Under the pieces are notes generated by a model. The model did not search any database. It worked only from the letters and a program-made list of their open reading frames with translations, and was not told the origin of the DNA. Below, piece after piece: positions 31,573-40,297 of a stretch of 48,921 bases of DNA. The translations under genes were made by a program, and so were the position numbers. This stretch comes from a virus: the IMG/VR virus record IMGVR_UViG_3300028569_002827, positions 1 to 48,921 of that record. One strand, given 5' to 3'. The stretch's first letter is position 1. Every line of letters starts with the position of its first letter.

Positions 31573-32016
31573 ATGACACTACTTTCTAAATCCGCCATCC
31601 TTTGTGCCAACGACCTGCAGACCGAAGATGTCGATGTCCCCGAATGGGGTGGTGCCGTGCGTGTTCGCAGCTTCACCGGTCGCGAGCGTGATGCCTTTGA
31701 GGCCAGCATGGTCCGTGGCGATGGCAAGGACCGCAAGGTCGATCTGACCAATATGCGTGCGCGTCTGGTGGGGCTTACTGTGATTGATGAGGGCGGCCTG
31801 CGCCTCTTCACCGACGATGAGGTGGATCTGCTCGGTGCCAAATCTGGAGCGGCACTGGACCGGGTGTTTGCCATTGCGCAAAAGCTCAATGGTCTGTCGG
31901 GCGCAGATGTGGATGAACTCACAAAAAACTCCAGCGGCGTCCCGAGCGCCGTTTCTATTTCCGACTCTGCCTTGCCCTTGGATTCCAACACCCTGACCAT
32001 CTCCTCGCAAACCTGA
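31573..32016 (+). CDS. Tail assembly chaperone, short form (lambda gpG-like)
   Basis: 147 residues. The core AVRVRSFTGRERDAFEASMVRGDGKDRK, NMRARLVGLTVIDEGGLRLFTDDEVDLLGAKSGAALDRVFAIAQKLNG is the standard phage tail chaperone pattern. The last 28 codons after the frameshift site (31923-31929) read SGVPSAVSISDSALPL and are the zero-frame tail. A fraction of ribosomes shifts back one base to make a G-T fusion. TGGAG lies 7-11 bases before the ATG. Confidence 0.88.
   Translation: MTLLSKSAILCANDLQTEDVDVPEWGGAVRVRSFTGRERDAFEASMVRGDGKDRKVDLTNMRARLVGLTVIDEGGLRLFTDDEVDLLGAKSGAALDRVFAIAQKLNGLSGADVDELTKNSSGVPSAVSISDSALPLDSNTLTISSQT
31923..31951 (+). promoter_or_regulatory. Programmed -1 frameshift signal
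   Basis: The heptamer A AAA AAC (31923-31929) is in phase with the zero frame (AAA AAC codons). A stem-loop follows after a five-base spacer: CGGCG (31935-31939), seven-base loop, CGCCG (31947-31951). In the -1 frame the reading continues without a stop to 32288. Confidence 0.85.
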
Positions 32017-32288
32017 GTTCGCAGCAGGTCGCGGAGTGGATGGCATTTGCCTCTCTGGAAGGTCTGCCGGACATGCGCGCTGACTTTGGCTTCGGTCAGG
32101 TCTGCGCCACGCTGGCCAACGTCCACCGCCGCGAAGGTCAGGACGCGTACCAGGCCGATGACTTTATGCCGGGACTGCGTACTTCAGAGCCTACCGCCAC
32201 CAATGACGCCGATGCACCGCCAGATGAAGTCTTTGATGTTGAGGCGCATAGCCGTTTGATCTCAGCCCTCTTGGGTAAAAAGGAATAA
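31929..32288 (+). CDS. Tail assembly chaperone, frameshift extension (lambda gpT-like)
   Basis: Read in the -1 frame from 31929, so the fusion with the G part (from 31573) is about 238 residues. The extension shows RRFYFRLCLALGFQHPDHLLANLSSQQVAEWMAFASLEGLPDMRADFGFGQVCATLANVHRR, in line with the DUF4035/T-type second half of tail chaperones. The ATG at 32040 would lose the conserved RLCLALGF-ANLSSQQ part, so frameshifting is the better reading. The G and G-T products guide tail tube assembly around the tape measure encoded next. Confidence 0.83.
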   Translation, partial: LQRRPERRFYFRLCLALGFQHPDHLLANLSSQQVAEWMAFASLEGLPDMRADFGFGQVCATLANVHRREGQDAYQADDFMPGLRTSEPTATNDADAPPDEVFDVEAHSRLISALLGKKE

Positions 32289-32295
32289 CGCCCCC

Positions 32296-35094
32296 ATGGC
32301 AACCCTCGCCAATCTCGTGGTCAGCCTCGAGGCCAATGTCGCTCGCTTTGAATCCGACCTGAATAAGGCCGAGTTCATGGCCAAAAAAGCCATGGACACC
32401 ATCGGCAATGTGTCGGAGACCGCCATGAAAACGGTCAAAGGCGCAGTGATGGCCATGGCGGCGGCATACACCTTTGACGCCTTTGCCGAAGGCATCAAGG
32501 GGGCGATTGCGTCTGCGGGTGAACTCGACCAGATGGCCAAGAAGACCGGTGCCACGGTGGAAGCCCTCTCTGGCTTGAAGTCGGCAGCCAAACTCTCGGG
32601 TACCAGTTTGGAAGAGGTCGGTGGCGGGCTGCAAAAGCTCTCTAAAGCCATGTTCGAAGCGGCAGGCGGCAGCCAAAAACAGTCCGACTTGTTCAAATCG
32701 CTCGGCGTTGAGGTCACCGATTCTTCTGGCAAGTTGCGCGACTCGGGTGAAGTCATGCTGGATCTGGCCAAAAAGCTCGACTCCATGGACAGCAGCACAC
32801 AGGCGGTAGCCACTGCCCAGATGCTGCTGGGCAAACGCGGCGCAGAACTGCTGCCCTTCATGCAGGACTTGGCAGAAATCGGCGAACTCAACGCCAAGGT
32901 CACCTCCGAGATGGCGGCAGAAGCAGACCTGTACGAAAAGAACCTGGTGCGCCTGGAGGGCAGGAAAAAATCCCTATACAACACCATTGCCTCGGCATTG
33001 CTACCGGTCATGCGTGACTTCACTGACGCCTTGCTGGATTCAGGCAGCATGACCGAGCGGCTCAATGACACGACCAAGCAACTCAAGCAAGACAACGTGA
33101 TCGAGACCTGGGCGCGGGAAGGCATGCGCGCGGTGGCGGCTTTCATTGATATTTTTGACGCCATCATTCGCGTGGTGCGAATCGTGGGCAACTCCTTTGC
33201 AGCGGTCGCCGCCGACATCGTCTCGGTGCTTGCCTTCATGGACGGCATTGGCGCAGAGATGATCAGTGAAAAGTCACTCGATCCGGTCAAGCGTCGCTTT
33301 GCGACGCTGACCTCAGACCTCAAAAGCCACGCCGAGTCCTTCAACCAGGACATGGTCAAGATTTGGACCGCGCCGCTGTTTCTCACCAAACTCGACGAGC
33401 AGTTTGCTCAGCGTGATGCGGGTCTGAAAAAACCTGTCGATTCGCCAAAGCGCTCGTTTGCCATTCCTGACCAGAGGCCCGACAAAACCAGCCCGTTCGA
33501 TTCGTACCTGGACTCGCTCAATGTCGAATCCATCAAAGACAAGTTGGGAAAGTACGAGGCGATGATCGAAAAAGGCCGCCTACTGGCGGTCAAGGAAGGC
33601 CGTCTAGGTGACATGGCCAAGGTGACGGCCACAGTGTCGAGCATCCAGTCAATCGACGAAGGCAAGCGCATCGATGCCTTCGCCCACAGCCTGAATGTGG
33701 CCAACCAGCAGTATGAGTTTCAAAACACCCTGATTGGACTGAATGCCCGCGACCAAGCGCTTGCTACCGAGGGTCGCAAGAACTTCCTGACCGTTGAGCA
33801 GCAAATATGGGATGCAGAAAAGAACGGCTCCAAGTTGTCTTTAGAGGCGCAGCAGAGATTGCGCAACGAGGCTACCAAGTCCACAGCCGCCCTGGTGCAG
33901 GCCGTCAACGAGCGTTTCGATGCCCAGCAGAAGTTCGATGAGTCCAAGCAGATCAATGCATTCACCCGCAGCCTGGAGCAGGCCAATGAACAGTACCAAT
34001 TTCAGAACACGCTGATTGGCCAAAATGCCCGCGATCAGGCACTGGCTACCGAGGGCCGCAAAAACCTCTTGGCTGTTGAACAGCAAATCTGGGATGCAGA
34101 AAAGAGCGGTACCAAATTGTCCGTTGAGGCTCAACAACGTCTTCGTTCTGAGGCAATCAAGTCGACCGCGACCTTGGTCCAGGCGGTGAATGATCGTTTC
34201 GATGCCCAACAAAATTTTGATGAGACCAAGCGCATCAATGCCTTCACCTACAGCTTGGAGCAGGCCAACGATCAGTACATCTTCCAGACCCAACTGATTG
34301 GCATGAACGCCCAGGCGCAGGAGATTGCAAACGTCAAGCGCAAGAACTTCCTTGCCGTCGAGCAGCAGATCTGGGATGCCGAGCAAAGCGGCACCAAACT
34401 GACAGCAGATACCCAGCAGCGCCTGCGCGATGAGGCCGTCAAGTCCACGGCGGTCATGATCAAAGCGATTGAAGCCCGCTGGGATGCTGAGCGTTCTTGG
34501 GAGACGGGCGTTACCAGGGCGCTTAACAACTACATCGACACCGTCTCCAACGCTGCATCCCAGTCCGAGCGGCTCTTTACCAATGCATTCAAGGGCATGG
34601 AGGACGCGCTGGTGAGCTTTGTGCAGACTGGCAAGCTCGACTTCAAGAGCCTGGCCAATTCCATCATCGCGGATCTGATTCGAATCCAGATTCAAAACAG
34701 CATCATGAAACCACTGGCGCAAGCGACCAGCGGCATGTCGCTTTCAGGGATGTTCAGTAGCGCGGGAAACTTCCTGTCGGGCCTGTTCAAGGCCGATGGC
34801 GGTTCGGTCGCAGGTGGCCAGCCCTACATCGTGGGCGAGCAAGGCCCCGAGTGGTTCGTGCCCAACGGCGCGGGAACGATCGTCCCCAACGGGAAGTCGG
34901 CTGGCACAACATCATCGCCCGGCAGCAGCGACAGCAGTACGGCCACAGCCCAAGCGCCAATCAACATCAATTTCTCGGTGCGTGCCATGGATGCACGCAG
35001 TTTCCAGTCCGCCATGGTGCAAAACAAGGCCGTGGTAGTGGGCATCGTGAACCAGGCGCTCAACATGCGCGGGCGCTACGGAATCACGGGATAA
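32296..35094 (+). CDS. Tail tape measure protein
   Basis: 932 residues. An N-terminal helical domain (about 1-330) includes ELDQMAKKTGATVEALSGLKSAAKLSG, a typical tape-measure motif. Residues 457-738 hold three 94-residue repeats (see the repeat entry). The C-terminal part carries the lambda-family end: VTRALNNYIDTVSNAASQSERLFTNAFKGMEDALVSFVQTGKLDFKSLANSIIADLIRIQIQ, a glycine-rich stretch, and GEQGPEWFVPNGAGTIVPN. It sets tail length and is ejected ahead of DNA. It begins 7 bases after the chaperone stop. Confidence 0.94.
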   Translation: MATLANLVVSLEANVARFESDLNKAEFMAKKAMDTIGNVSETAMKTVKGAVMAMAAAYTFDAFAEGIKGAIASAGELDQMAKKTGATVEALSGLKSAAKLSGTSLEEVGGGLQKLSKAMFEAAGGSQKQSDLFKSLGVEVTDSSGKLRDSGEVMLDLAKKLDSMDSSTQAVATAQMLLGKRGAELLPFMQDLAEIGELNAKVTSEMAAEADLYEKNLVRLEGRKKSLYNTIASALLPVMRDFTDALLDSGSMTERLNDTTKQLKQDNVIETWAREGMRAVAAFIDIFDAIIRVVRIVGNSFAAVAADIVSVLAFMDGIGAEMISEKSLDPVKRRFATLTSDLKSHAESFNQDMVKIWTAPLFLTKLDEQFAQRDAGLKKPVDSPKRSFAIPDQRPDKTSPFDSYLDSLNVESIKDKLGKYEAMIEKGRLLAVKEGRLGDMAKVTATVSSIQSIDEGKRIDAFAHSLNVANQQYEFQNTLIGLNARDQALATEGRKNFLTVEQQIWDAEKNGSKLSLEAQQRLRNEATKSTAALVQAVNERFDAQQKFDESKQINAFTRSLEQANEQYQFQNTLIGQNARDQALATEGRKNLLAVEQQIWDAEKSGTKLSVEAQQRLRSEAIKSTATLVQAVNDRFDAQQNFDETKRINAFTYSLEQANDQYIFQTQLIGMNAQAQEIANVKRKNFLAVEQQIWDAEQSGTKLTADTQQRLRDEAVKSTAVMIKAIEARWDAERSWETGVTRALNNYIDTVSNAASQSERLFTNAFKGMEDALVSFVQTGKLDFKSLANSIIADLIRIQIQNSIMKPLAQATSGMSLSGMFSSAGNFLSGLFKADGGSVAGGQPYIVGEQGPEWFVPNGAGTIVPNGKSAGTTSSPGSSDSSTATAQAPININFSVRAMDARSFQSAMVQNKAVVVGIVNQALNMRGRYGITG
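33664..34509 (+). repeat. Three tandem 94-residue repeats in the tape measure gene
   Basis: Units start at 33664, 33946 and 34228, a constant 282-base period. Each contains FQNTLIG or FQTQLIG, a central [KN]FL-VEQQIWDAE segment and QRLR[NSD]EA-KSTA, and ends near F/W-DA. DNA has diverged (the repeats are clearer in protein), so the duplications are old. Confidence 0.9.
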
Positions 35095-35097
35095 GTC

Positions 35098-35697
35098 ATG
35101 AGCGGAACATTTCCTCTGACCCCCGCGCCCAGCGCCATCAAGATTCAGTCCTACCAGCCCACGCGCGTCTCGATCTCACACAACCTGCGCCGCAGTGTGC
35201 GCACCAATGGCGCTCAGCGCTGGGTGATTACTGCCGACTGGGTGGGCTTGACCCGTGCTCAATTCGCGCCGATTCAGGCCTTTGTTGTAGCCCAGCGCGG
35301 CCAGTGGGACAGCTTCACCGCTGTGCTGCCTGCGCACAAACTGCCTCGAGGGGCGGCTACCGGCACACCGCAGATCAACGGAGCGAACCAGCAAGGCAGA
35401 AGCATCTCCACGCGCGGCTGGACGGCAGGTCTTTCCGGCGCACTTAAAGCGGGTGACTTCATTGGCGTTACTGGCCAGACCAAGGTTTACATGGTCACTG
35501 CTGATGTGAATGCCGATGCCTTTGGCCTGGCTACCGTGGCGATTGAGCCTGCCTTACTGGCTGTTCCTGCCGACGGCGCAGTGATTACCGTGCGCAACGT
35601 GCCGTTCACGCTGGCTTTGGGTACGGACACGATGGAGTCTGCCGTGGCTCCGGGGTCGATTTACAACTTCAGCTTGCAGTTGGTGGAGGCCTTTTAA
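35098..35697 (+). CDS. Distal tail / tail-tip structural protein
   Basis: 199 residues, strand-rich. HNLRRSVRTNGAQRWVITADWVGLTRAQFAPIQAFVVAQRGQWDSF near the N-terminus and VRNVPFTLALGTDTMESAVAPGSIYNFSLQLVEAF at the C-terminus flank a middle insertion. Genes in this position (directly after the tape measure) encode the ring joining tube and tip in siphophages. Family not assigned. It starts 3 bases after the tape measure stop. Confidence 0.7.
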   Translation: MSGTFPLTPAPSAIKIQSYQPTRVSISHNLRRSVRTNGAQRWVITADWVGLTRAQFAPIQAFVVAQRGQWDSFTAVLPAHKLPRGAATGTPQINGANQQGRSISTRGWTAGLSGALKAGDFIGVTGQTKVYMVTADVNADAFGLATVAIEPALLAVPADGAVITVRNVPFTLALGTDTMESAVAPGSIYNFSLQLVEAF

Positions 35698-35709
35698 GGT
35701 CAATTTTTT

Positions 35710-36273
35710 ATGGATCGTGGAGCAAGTTCAGAGTTCATCGCCGAGATCCTCAAATCCAGCAACCAGCCTGTCTATTTGGTTGAGGCCTGGTTTGACGACG
35801 GCACGATCCGCATGACGGACGCTTGGATCAACGTGCTGTGGAGCACCAACACCTACACGGCCAACGGTCACTTTCTCGGGTTCTCCGGTCTGTCAGAGAC
35901 CAGTGACATGAGCATCCCCAATGTCACGGTTCAAGTCTCGGCTGTGGATCAGACTTGGATTTCAATTGCGCTGTCCAAGCCCTATATCGACCGGCGCATT
36001 GCCATCTACAAGGCTTTTCTGGATTACCGCCTGGCCATCATCAGCAACCCATTGCTGGTGTTCGATGGTCGGATTGACAGCATGGAAATCTCCGACGACC
36101 CCAACAACGGCACCTGCACGATCGCAGTCACTGCCAGCTCGCAATGGGTGGATTTCCAACGCACGCCGGGCAGGCACACCAATGACCCGGAAGAGCAGAT
36201 CTGGTTTCCGGGCGACCGGGGGTTTCAGTTCGTCACCAACATCAACCGTGAAATCAAGTGGGGATCCCTGTGA
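35710..36273 (+). CDS. Tail-tip hub-like protein (DUF2163-like pattern)
   Basis: 187 residues. The N-terminus LVEAWFDDGTIRMTDAWINVLW and the C-terminus FQRTPGRHTNDPEEQIWFPGDRGFQFV, then INREIKWGS, resemble small hub-associated phage proteins of the DUF2163/DUF1833 type. I am not certain of the family. It lies between the distal tail protein and the GNAT gene, where lambda-like phages place their baseplate hub proteins. Its stop overlaps the next start (GTGA). Confidence 0.65.
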   Translation: MDRGASSEFIAEILKSSNQPVYLVEAWFDDGTIRMTDAWINVLWSTNTYTANGHFLGFSGLSETSDMSIPNVTVQVSAVDQTWISIALSKPYIDRRIAIYKAFLDYRLAIISNPLLVFDGRIDSMEISDDPNNGTCTIAVTASSQWVDFQRTPGRHTNDPEEQIWFPGDRGFQFVTNINREIKWGSL

Positions 36274-36752
36274 AGAGCGGACGATCTTTCTACACATATG
36301 CGCGTATTCCGATTGCGACGGCGACCCAAGAACTGCAAGCCCTGGCCGAACGTGAGTACGAAGAAGTCGGCCAAAAGGATCTCGAACGCCTGAACATCGA
36401 CTGGGCTCGGTACGGCGAACTCGATGCCGCCGGGAAACTCGCCACCTTCATCGCCAAACGTGATGGCGTGATCGTGGGCTACGCCGCATTCATCGTGCAG
36501 ACCCACATCCATTACCAGGATGCGCTGGTCGCCGCCAACAGCGCTGTTTATGCCGTACCCGAGGTACGTGCTGGGCGTGTCGTTCTGAAGCTGCTGCGCT
36601 TTGCCGAGCTGGGCCTCAAAGCCCAGGGCGTGCAAAAGATTTATTACCACGTTAAACAGACCAAAGACTTCGGTCGCCTGCTCGGACACCTGGGCTACCA
36701 GGACGTCGAGCGCATGTACGCCAAGGTAGTTCAGGACAGGGAAGACGCGTAA
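36270..36752 (+). CDS. GNAT-fold acetyltransferase encoded in the tail-tip operon
   Basis: 160 residues from GTG 36270, which overlaps the previous TGA and has GGGGA at suitable spacing; a GTG 12 bases upstream is possible. GNAT signatures: KRDGVIVGYAAFIVQ (about 67-81), AVYAVPEVRAGRVVLKLLRFAELGLKAQGVQKIYYHV (about 92-128) covering motif A with a modified R/QxxGxG/A loop, and LLGHLGYQDVERMYAKVV at the C-terminus. Its position, where many siphophages carry a peptidase, suggests acetylation of a tail protein or host target. The loop RAGRVV lacks the second glycine, so activity is uncertain. Confidence 0.8.
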   Translation: MKSGRSFYTYARIPIATATQELQALAEREYEEVGQKDLERLNIDWARYGELDAAGKLATFIAKRDGVIVGYAAFIVQTHIHYQDALVAANSAVYAVPEVRAGRVVLKLLRFAELGLKAQGVQKIYYHVKQTKDFGRLLGHLGYQDVERMYAKVVQDREDA

Positions 36753-39721
36753 TGGCAGGCATCGTCATTGGAGCCATCGTTGGATCGGTGGTGTCCGAGG
36801 CCGTGGGTATCGTGGTGGCCGATGCCGTACTTGGCATGGTCATTGAGTCGGGCATCACGGCTGTAGCGGCTGACGTTCTTGGCGCATCGCTTGCCACTGC
36901 CAGTTTCATCGGCGGTGCGACCGGTTTGGTCGCCGGTGGTGTTGCCAACTTGGCGGTGCAGTCACTGATCGGCTCGAACTCGCCATCAAGCGCGCAGTCA
37001 GCGCTGTCTTCGGCCCAGGCGCAAGGCATCCTGATCAACTCTCAGAGCAATGTCGACCCCATTCCAGTGATTTACGGTCGCCGCCGGGTGGGTGGCACAC
37101 GGGTGTTCATTGAGGTCTCAGGCAGCAGCAACGAATACCTGCATCTGGTGCTGGTGCTCTCAGAAGGCCCAGTGACCGCGATCGATAACGTTTATCTGGA
37201 CGATGTGCTTTCTACGGACGCCAAGTTCACCGGGTTGCTCACTGTCACCAAGCATCTAGGTACACCCGGTGAAGCAGCCGATGCAGCACTAACCGCCGAT
37301 GTACCCAAGTGGACCAGCGCCTGCAAACTTTCCAACTGCGCCTACCTGTACGTCAAGCTCAAATACGACCGCAACGCATTCTCCGGCCTGCCCACAATCA
37401 CAGCCGACGTGCGTGGCAGAACTTTGTTCGACCCGCGAGACGGACAGACCCGGTATTCCAATAATCCAGCACTCGTCCTGCGGGACTACCTGAGCAACAC
37501 GATCTACGGGCGAGGCATCGCCAGCAGCGCGATCGATGACACGAGCATTTCGGCAGCCGCGAACGCCTGCGATGTGAGGATCACCGCTCCAAGTTTCTCT
37601 GACATTTTTACGGTCAGCACCACAACCGAAGCGTTGACTTTCTCCCAGCCGATACCTATCGACACAGGGGATGGCGTCAAGGTGAGCAGTACCGCCACCG
37701 TGCCCAGCCCGTTGGTGGCAGGGACAACTTATTACGCGATCAAGGCAACTGACACCAGCTACCAACTCGCCACCACGATGGCCAATGCCGTTGCTGGGAC
37801 CGCGATCGATCTGACATCGGCAGGCTCTGGCCAGCACACGCTCGCCCAGGTGAACTACGCGGCTTACGCCTGCGACGGCACGATCGACACCAACCAGACG
37901 GCGTATGACAACGTGCGCGCACTGCTTACCGCGTGCCGGGGCATGCTGGTGTTTAGCGGCGGCAAGTACCGGTTGGTGCTTGACGTTGCCACTACAGCCT
38001 CGAGCTTTGGGTTCACCGAGAGCAACATTACCGGCTCCTGGGTCATCAGCCAGGCCGGTAAACGCGCCAAGTACAACCGGGTCACCGCTGGTTTTTATAA
38101 CCCAGCCAAGAAGTGGCAGCCCGATCTGGCCATGGTCGAGTCCACAGCTTTGCGTGCCACCGATAACGGTCTGATTTTGGAAGCCAAGATCGACCTGCCG
38201 TTCACAGCCAACAGCTACCGGGCGCAGAACATCGGTCAGTTGACGCTGAACCAAAGCCGCTACGGCTTGGTCGTGAAGTTCTCCGCTTTTCAGGAAGGCT
38301 TGCGATGCGAGGTGGGGGATGTGGTGCCCATCACACATACAACGCCGGGTTGGTCCGCCAAGTTGTTCCGGATCATGCAGATCGAGATCAAGGACAACGA
38401 CGAGGTCTATGTCGTGGCCCGTGAATACAGCGCCAGTATTTACACGCAAGCGGTCCTGTCGCCTGCCGCCGTCATCGCTCAGTCCAATTTGCCAGACCCG
38501 TTCAGCGTGCCTGCCGTGTTGGGTCTCACCCTGGCCTCCGGAACATCTGAATTACTGCGACTGGCTGATGGCTCTGTCATTTCCCGCATCCGCGTGGGCT
38601 GGACCGCACCTACCGAGGTCTACGCTCAGAAGGGGCAGGTCGAAGTTCAGACCCAAGCTACGACCGATCTGGGATGGTCGCCGGTGGACATTGTTGCTGC
38701 CGAGTTGGGTGTGGCTTGGGTGTCACCTGTGCAAGACGGAGCCAGCTACAACGTGCGCATTCGGGCGATCAACTCGATCGGCGTACGCGGAGCATGGAGC
38801 CAGGGGACCGTTCAGGTGGTGGGTAAAACTGCACCACCGTCCGATGTCCCGTGGCTGCGCCTGGACGGCGAGCGCCTGACTTGGGGGCCAGTCTCAGATA
38901 TCGATCTTGCCGGTTACCGCGTGCGTTGGCAGCCGGGTGGCAGCCGTTCCTGGTCGGACGCGCTGGAATTGCACACCGGCCTGCTGGCTGTCTCCCCATG
39001 GGATTTGGTGACCATTCCTTATGGTGCAGGTCAGATCTTGATCAAAGCGTTCGATACCACCGGCAATGAGAGCCTGAACGTCAGGGCACTAGCCTGCAAC
39101 TTAGGTGATGCGCCGGTGGAGAACGTGTTTGCAAGCTACCCGCTCAACACGACGCCGGTGGTGGCACCCGATTCATCGCGCATGTGGAGCAACGATTCTG
39201 CTCAACTCTGGACCAACACTACGGCGGTGTTTCTGGTACCTCAGTACCAGGCTATTTTCTGGACCGGCAGCGTCACATTTACCGAGAGCGGCAGTCTCAC
39301 GATCGCGGCCACCGTCAGTGGGTATGCCTGGAAGATCACTTGGAAGAAGTCATCGGACGTGGCCTATGTGCCATTCCCGGGTCGGGCTTGGGCTGACGCA
39401 GGAACGACCTACCAGTTCCGCATCGATGTAGATCAGAGCAATTTGCAAGGCCTGATTGGCTCGGTGGTTGCGCAAATCGATGTGCCCGATAAAACGATTC
39501 GCCTACCCGATGTGGTGATTGCCTCGGGCGGTTCGCGCTTGTCGATTGGCACCGGCTGGCGAAACGTGGTGATTGTGAGTCTCACTTTGCATTCAGACGG
39601 TGGCACTGCCACCACGGCCCGCGTGGTCGATAAATCAACTTCGGGTCCCCTGATCCAGTGTTTCAACGCCAGTGGCGCTGCAACCGCTGGGACGGTGGAC
39701 GCCTTCGTTCAAGGATATTGA
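36752..39721 (+). CDS. Tail tip / central fibre protein (gpJ-like)
   Basis: 989 residues. A hydrophobic Ala/Gly/Val-rich N-terminus (about 1-85) is followed by DPIPVIYGRRRVGGTRVFIEVSGSSNEYLHLVLVLSEGPV, the conserved start of siphophage tip proteins. A tail-tip core with YNRVTAGFYNPAKKWQPD and a fibronectin-like pair (about 590-800) lead to a C-terminal lectin-like beta region. It is shorter than lambda gpJ and probably acts as the hub carrying separate fibre proteins encoded next. The ATG overlaps the GNAT stop (TAATG). Confidence 0.87.
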   Translation: MAGIVIGAIVGSVVSEAVGIVVADAVLGMVIESGITAVAADVLGASLATASFIGGATGLVAGGVANLAVQSLIGSNSPSSAQSALSSAQAQGILINSQSNVDPIPVIYGRRRVGGTRVFIEVSGSSNEYLHLVLVLSEGPVTAIDNVYLDDVLSTDAKFTGLLTVTKHLGTPGEAADAALTADVPKWTSACKLSNCAYLYVKLKYDRNAFSGLPTITADVRGRTLFDPRDGQTRYSNNPALVLRDYLSNTIYGRGIASSAIDDTSISAAANACDVRITAPSFSDIFTVSTTTEALTFSQPIPIDTGDGVKVSSTATVPSPLVAGTTYYAIKATDTSYQLATTMANAVAGTAIDLTSAGSGQHTLAQVNYAAYACDGTIDTNQTAYDNVRALLTACRGMLVFSGGKYRLVLDVATTASSFGFTESNITGSWVISQAGKRAKYNRVTAGFYNPAKKWQPDLAMVESTALRATDNGLILEAKIDLPFTANSYRAQNIGQLTLNQSRYGLVVKFSAFQEGLRCEVGDVVPITHTTPGWSAKLFRIMQIEIKDNDEVYVVAREYSASIYTQAVLSPAAVIAQSNLPDPFSVPAVLGLTLASGTSELLRLADGSVISRIRVGWTAPTEVYAQKGQVEVQTQATTDLGWSPVDIVAAELGVAWVSPVQDGASYNVRIRAINSIGVRGAWSQGTVQVVGKTAPPSDVPWLRLDGERLTWGPVSDIDLAGYRVRWQPGGSRSWSDALELHTGLLAVSPWDLVTIPYGAGQILIKAFDTTGNESLNVRALACNLGDAPVENVFASYPLNTTPVVAPDSSRMWSNDSAQLWTNTTAVFLVPQYQAIFWTGSVTFTESGSLTIAATVSGYAWKITWKKSSDVAYVPFPGRAWADAGTTYQFRIDVDQSNLQGLIGSVVAQIDVPDKTIRLPDVVIASGGSRLSIGTGWRNVVIVSLTLHSDGGTATTARVVDKSTSGPLIQCFNASGAATAGTVDAFVQGY

Positions 39722-39722
39722 G

Positions 39723-40076
39723 ATGACTGCACAAACAACGCACTCCCAAACAACTCCTCCATTTAAGCGGGGCGATACCTTCGCTTTGTCTGGCGTTTAC
39801 CGCATCAACGGTGTGGCGAGCCAGTTGACCAACCAAACCATTCGTTCCCAACTGCGCACGAGTGTCGGTGCATTGGTTGCCAATCTGTCGGTGGCGATTG
39901 ACCCCGACCAGAGCGTGAACCCTGGCCGCTTTTACCTCTCGCTTGTCGATCCGGCGCAGTCGGCCACATTCCCGGCACCCGCCAATCTGTACTGCGATGT
40001 GGAAGTGCATGGCGGCGGGACGGTGCGATCGACTGAAACATTCATCGTGCCGGTCGTGCCCGATGTGAGCCAGTAA
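39723..40076 (+). CDS. Fibre-associated protein
   Basis: 117 residues from ATG 39723, one base after the tip-protein stop, with GGA upstream. Thr/Gln-rich N-terminus, then FKRGDTFALSGVYRINGVASQLTNQTIRSQLRTSVGALV, a strand-rich fold like the N-terminal domains of accessory baseplate or upper-fibre proteins. No family assigned. Its position at the head of the fibre set suggests that it links fibres to the tip. Confidence 0.6.
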   Translation: MTAQTTHSQTTPPFKRGDTFALSGVYRINGVASQLTNQTIRSQLRTSVGALVANLSVAIDPDQSVNPGRFYLSLVDPAQSATFPAPANLYCDVEVHGGGTVRSTETFIVPVVPDVSQ

Positions 40077-40090
40077 ATGGAGGCCGATCC

Positions 40091-40279
40091 ATGACCACAA
40101 CGATTGCAGCCTCCACAGAAGTCAGCCTCACCCTGCAGCCGCAATGGGACAGCACCTCTGTCGAAGTCACGCTCACCGTTCCCGGGCCTCAAGGCCCAAA
40201 GGGCGATCAGGGGGCGGTCGGTCCGCCCGGCCCCTTGCCTGATGTCACTGCCTTGGCCCTGGACGCGGGCTATTTCTAA
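40091..40279 (+). CDS. Small collagen-like fibre protein
   Basis: 62 residues: a beta-type N-terminus (VSLTLQPQWDSTSVEVTLTV) followed by a short collagen-like run, GPQGPKGDQGAVGPPGP (six Gly-X-Y-like triplets with an imperfect frame), and a hydrophobic end. Collagen-like linkers trimerise phage fibres. GGAGG lies upstream, and the next gene follows in 18 bases. Probably a trimeric linker segment made as a separate chain. Confidence 0.65.
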   Translation: MTTTIAASTEVSLTLQPQWDSTSVEVTLTVPGPQGPKGDQGAVGPPGPLPDVTALALDAGYF

Positions 40280-40297
40280 ATTCCAACGGAGAACCTC

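Noticed and set aside
32040-32288. An independent gene starting at ATG 32040
   Set aside because: The conserved part of the second chaperone begins upstream of this ATG in the same frame, and a canonical frameshift signal lies at 31923-31951.
37289-38449. A 386-codon minus-strand frame inside the tail-tip gene
   Set aside because: High-GC shadow frame with His/Val/Gly-biased composition. The forward frame encodes a continuous conserved tail-tip protein.
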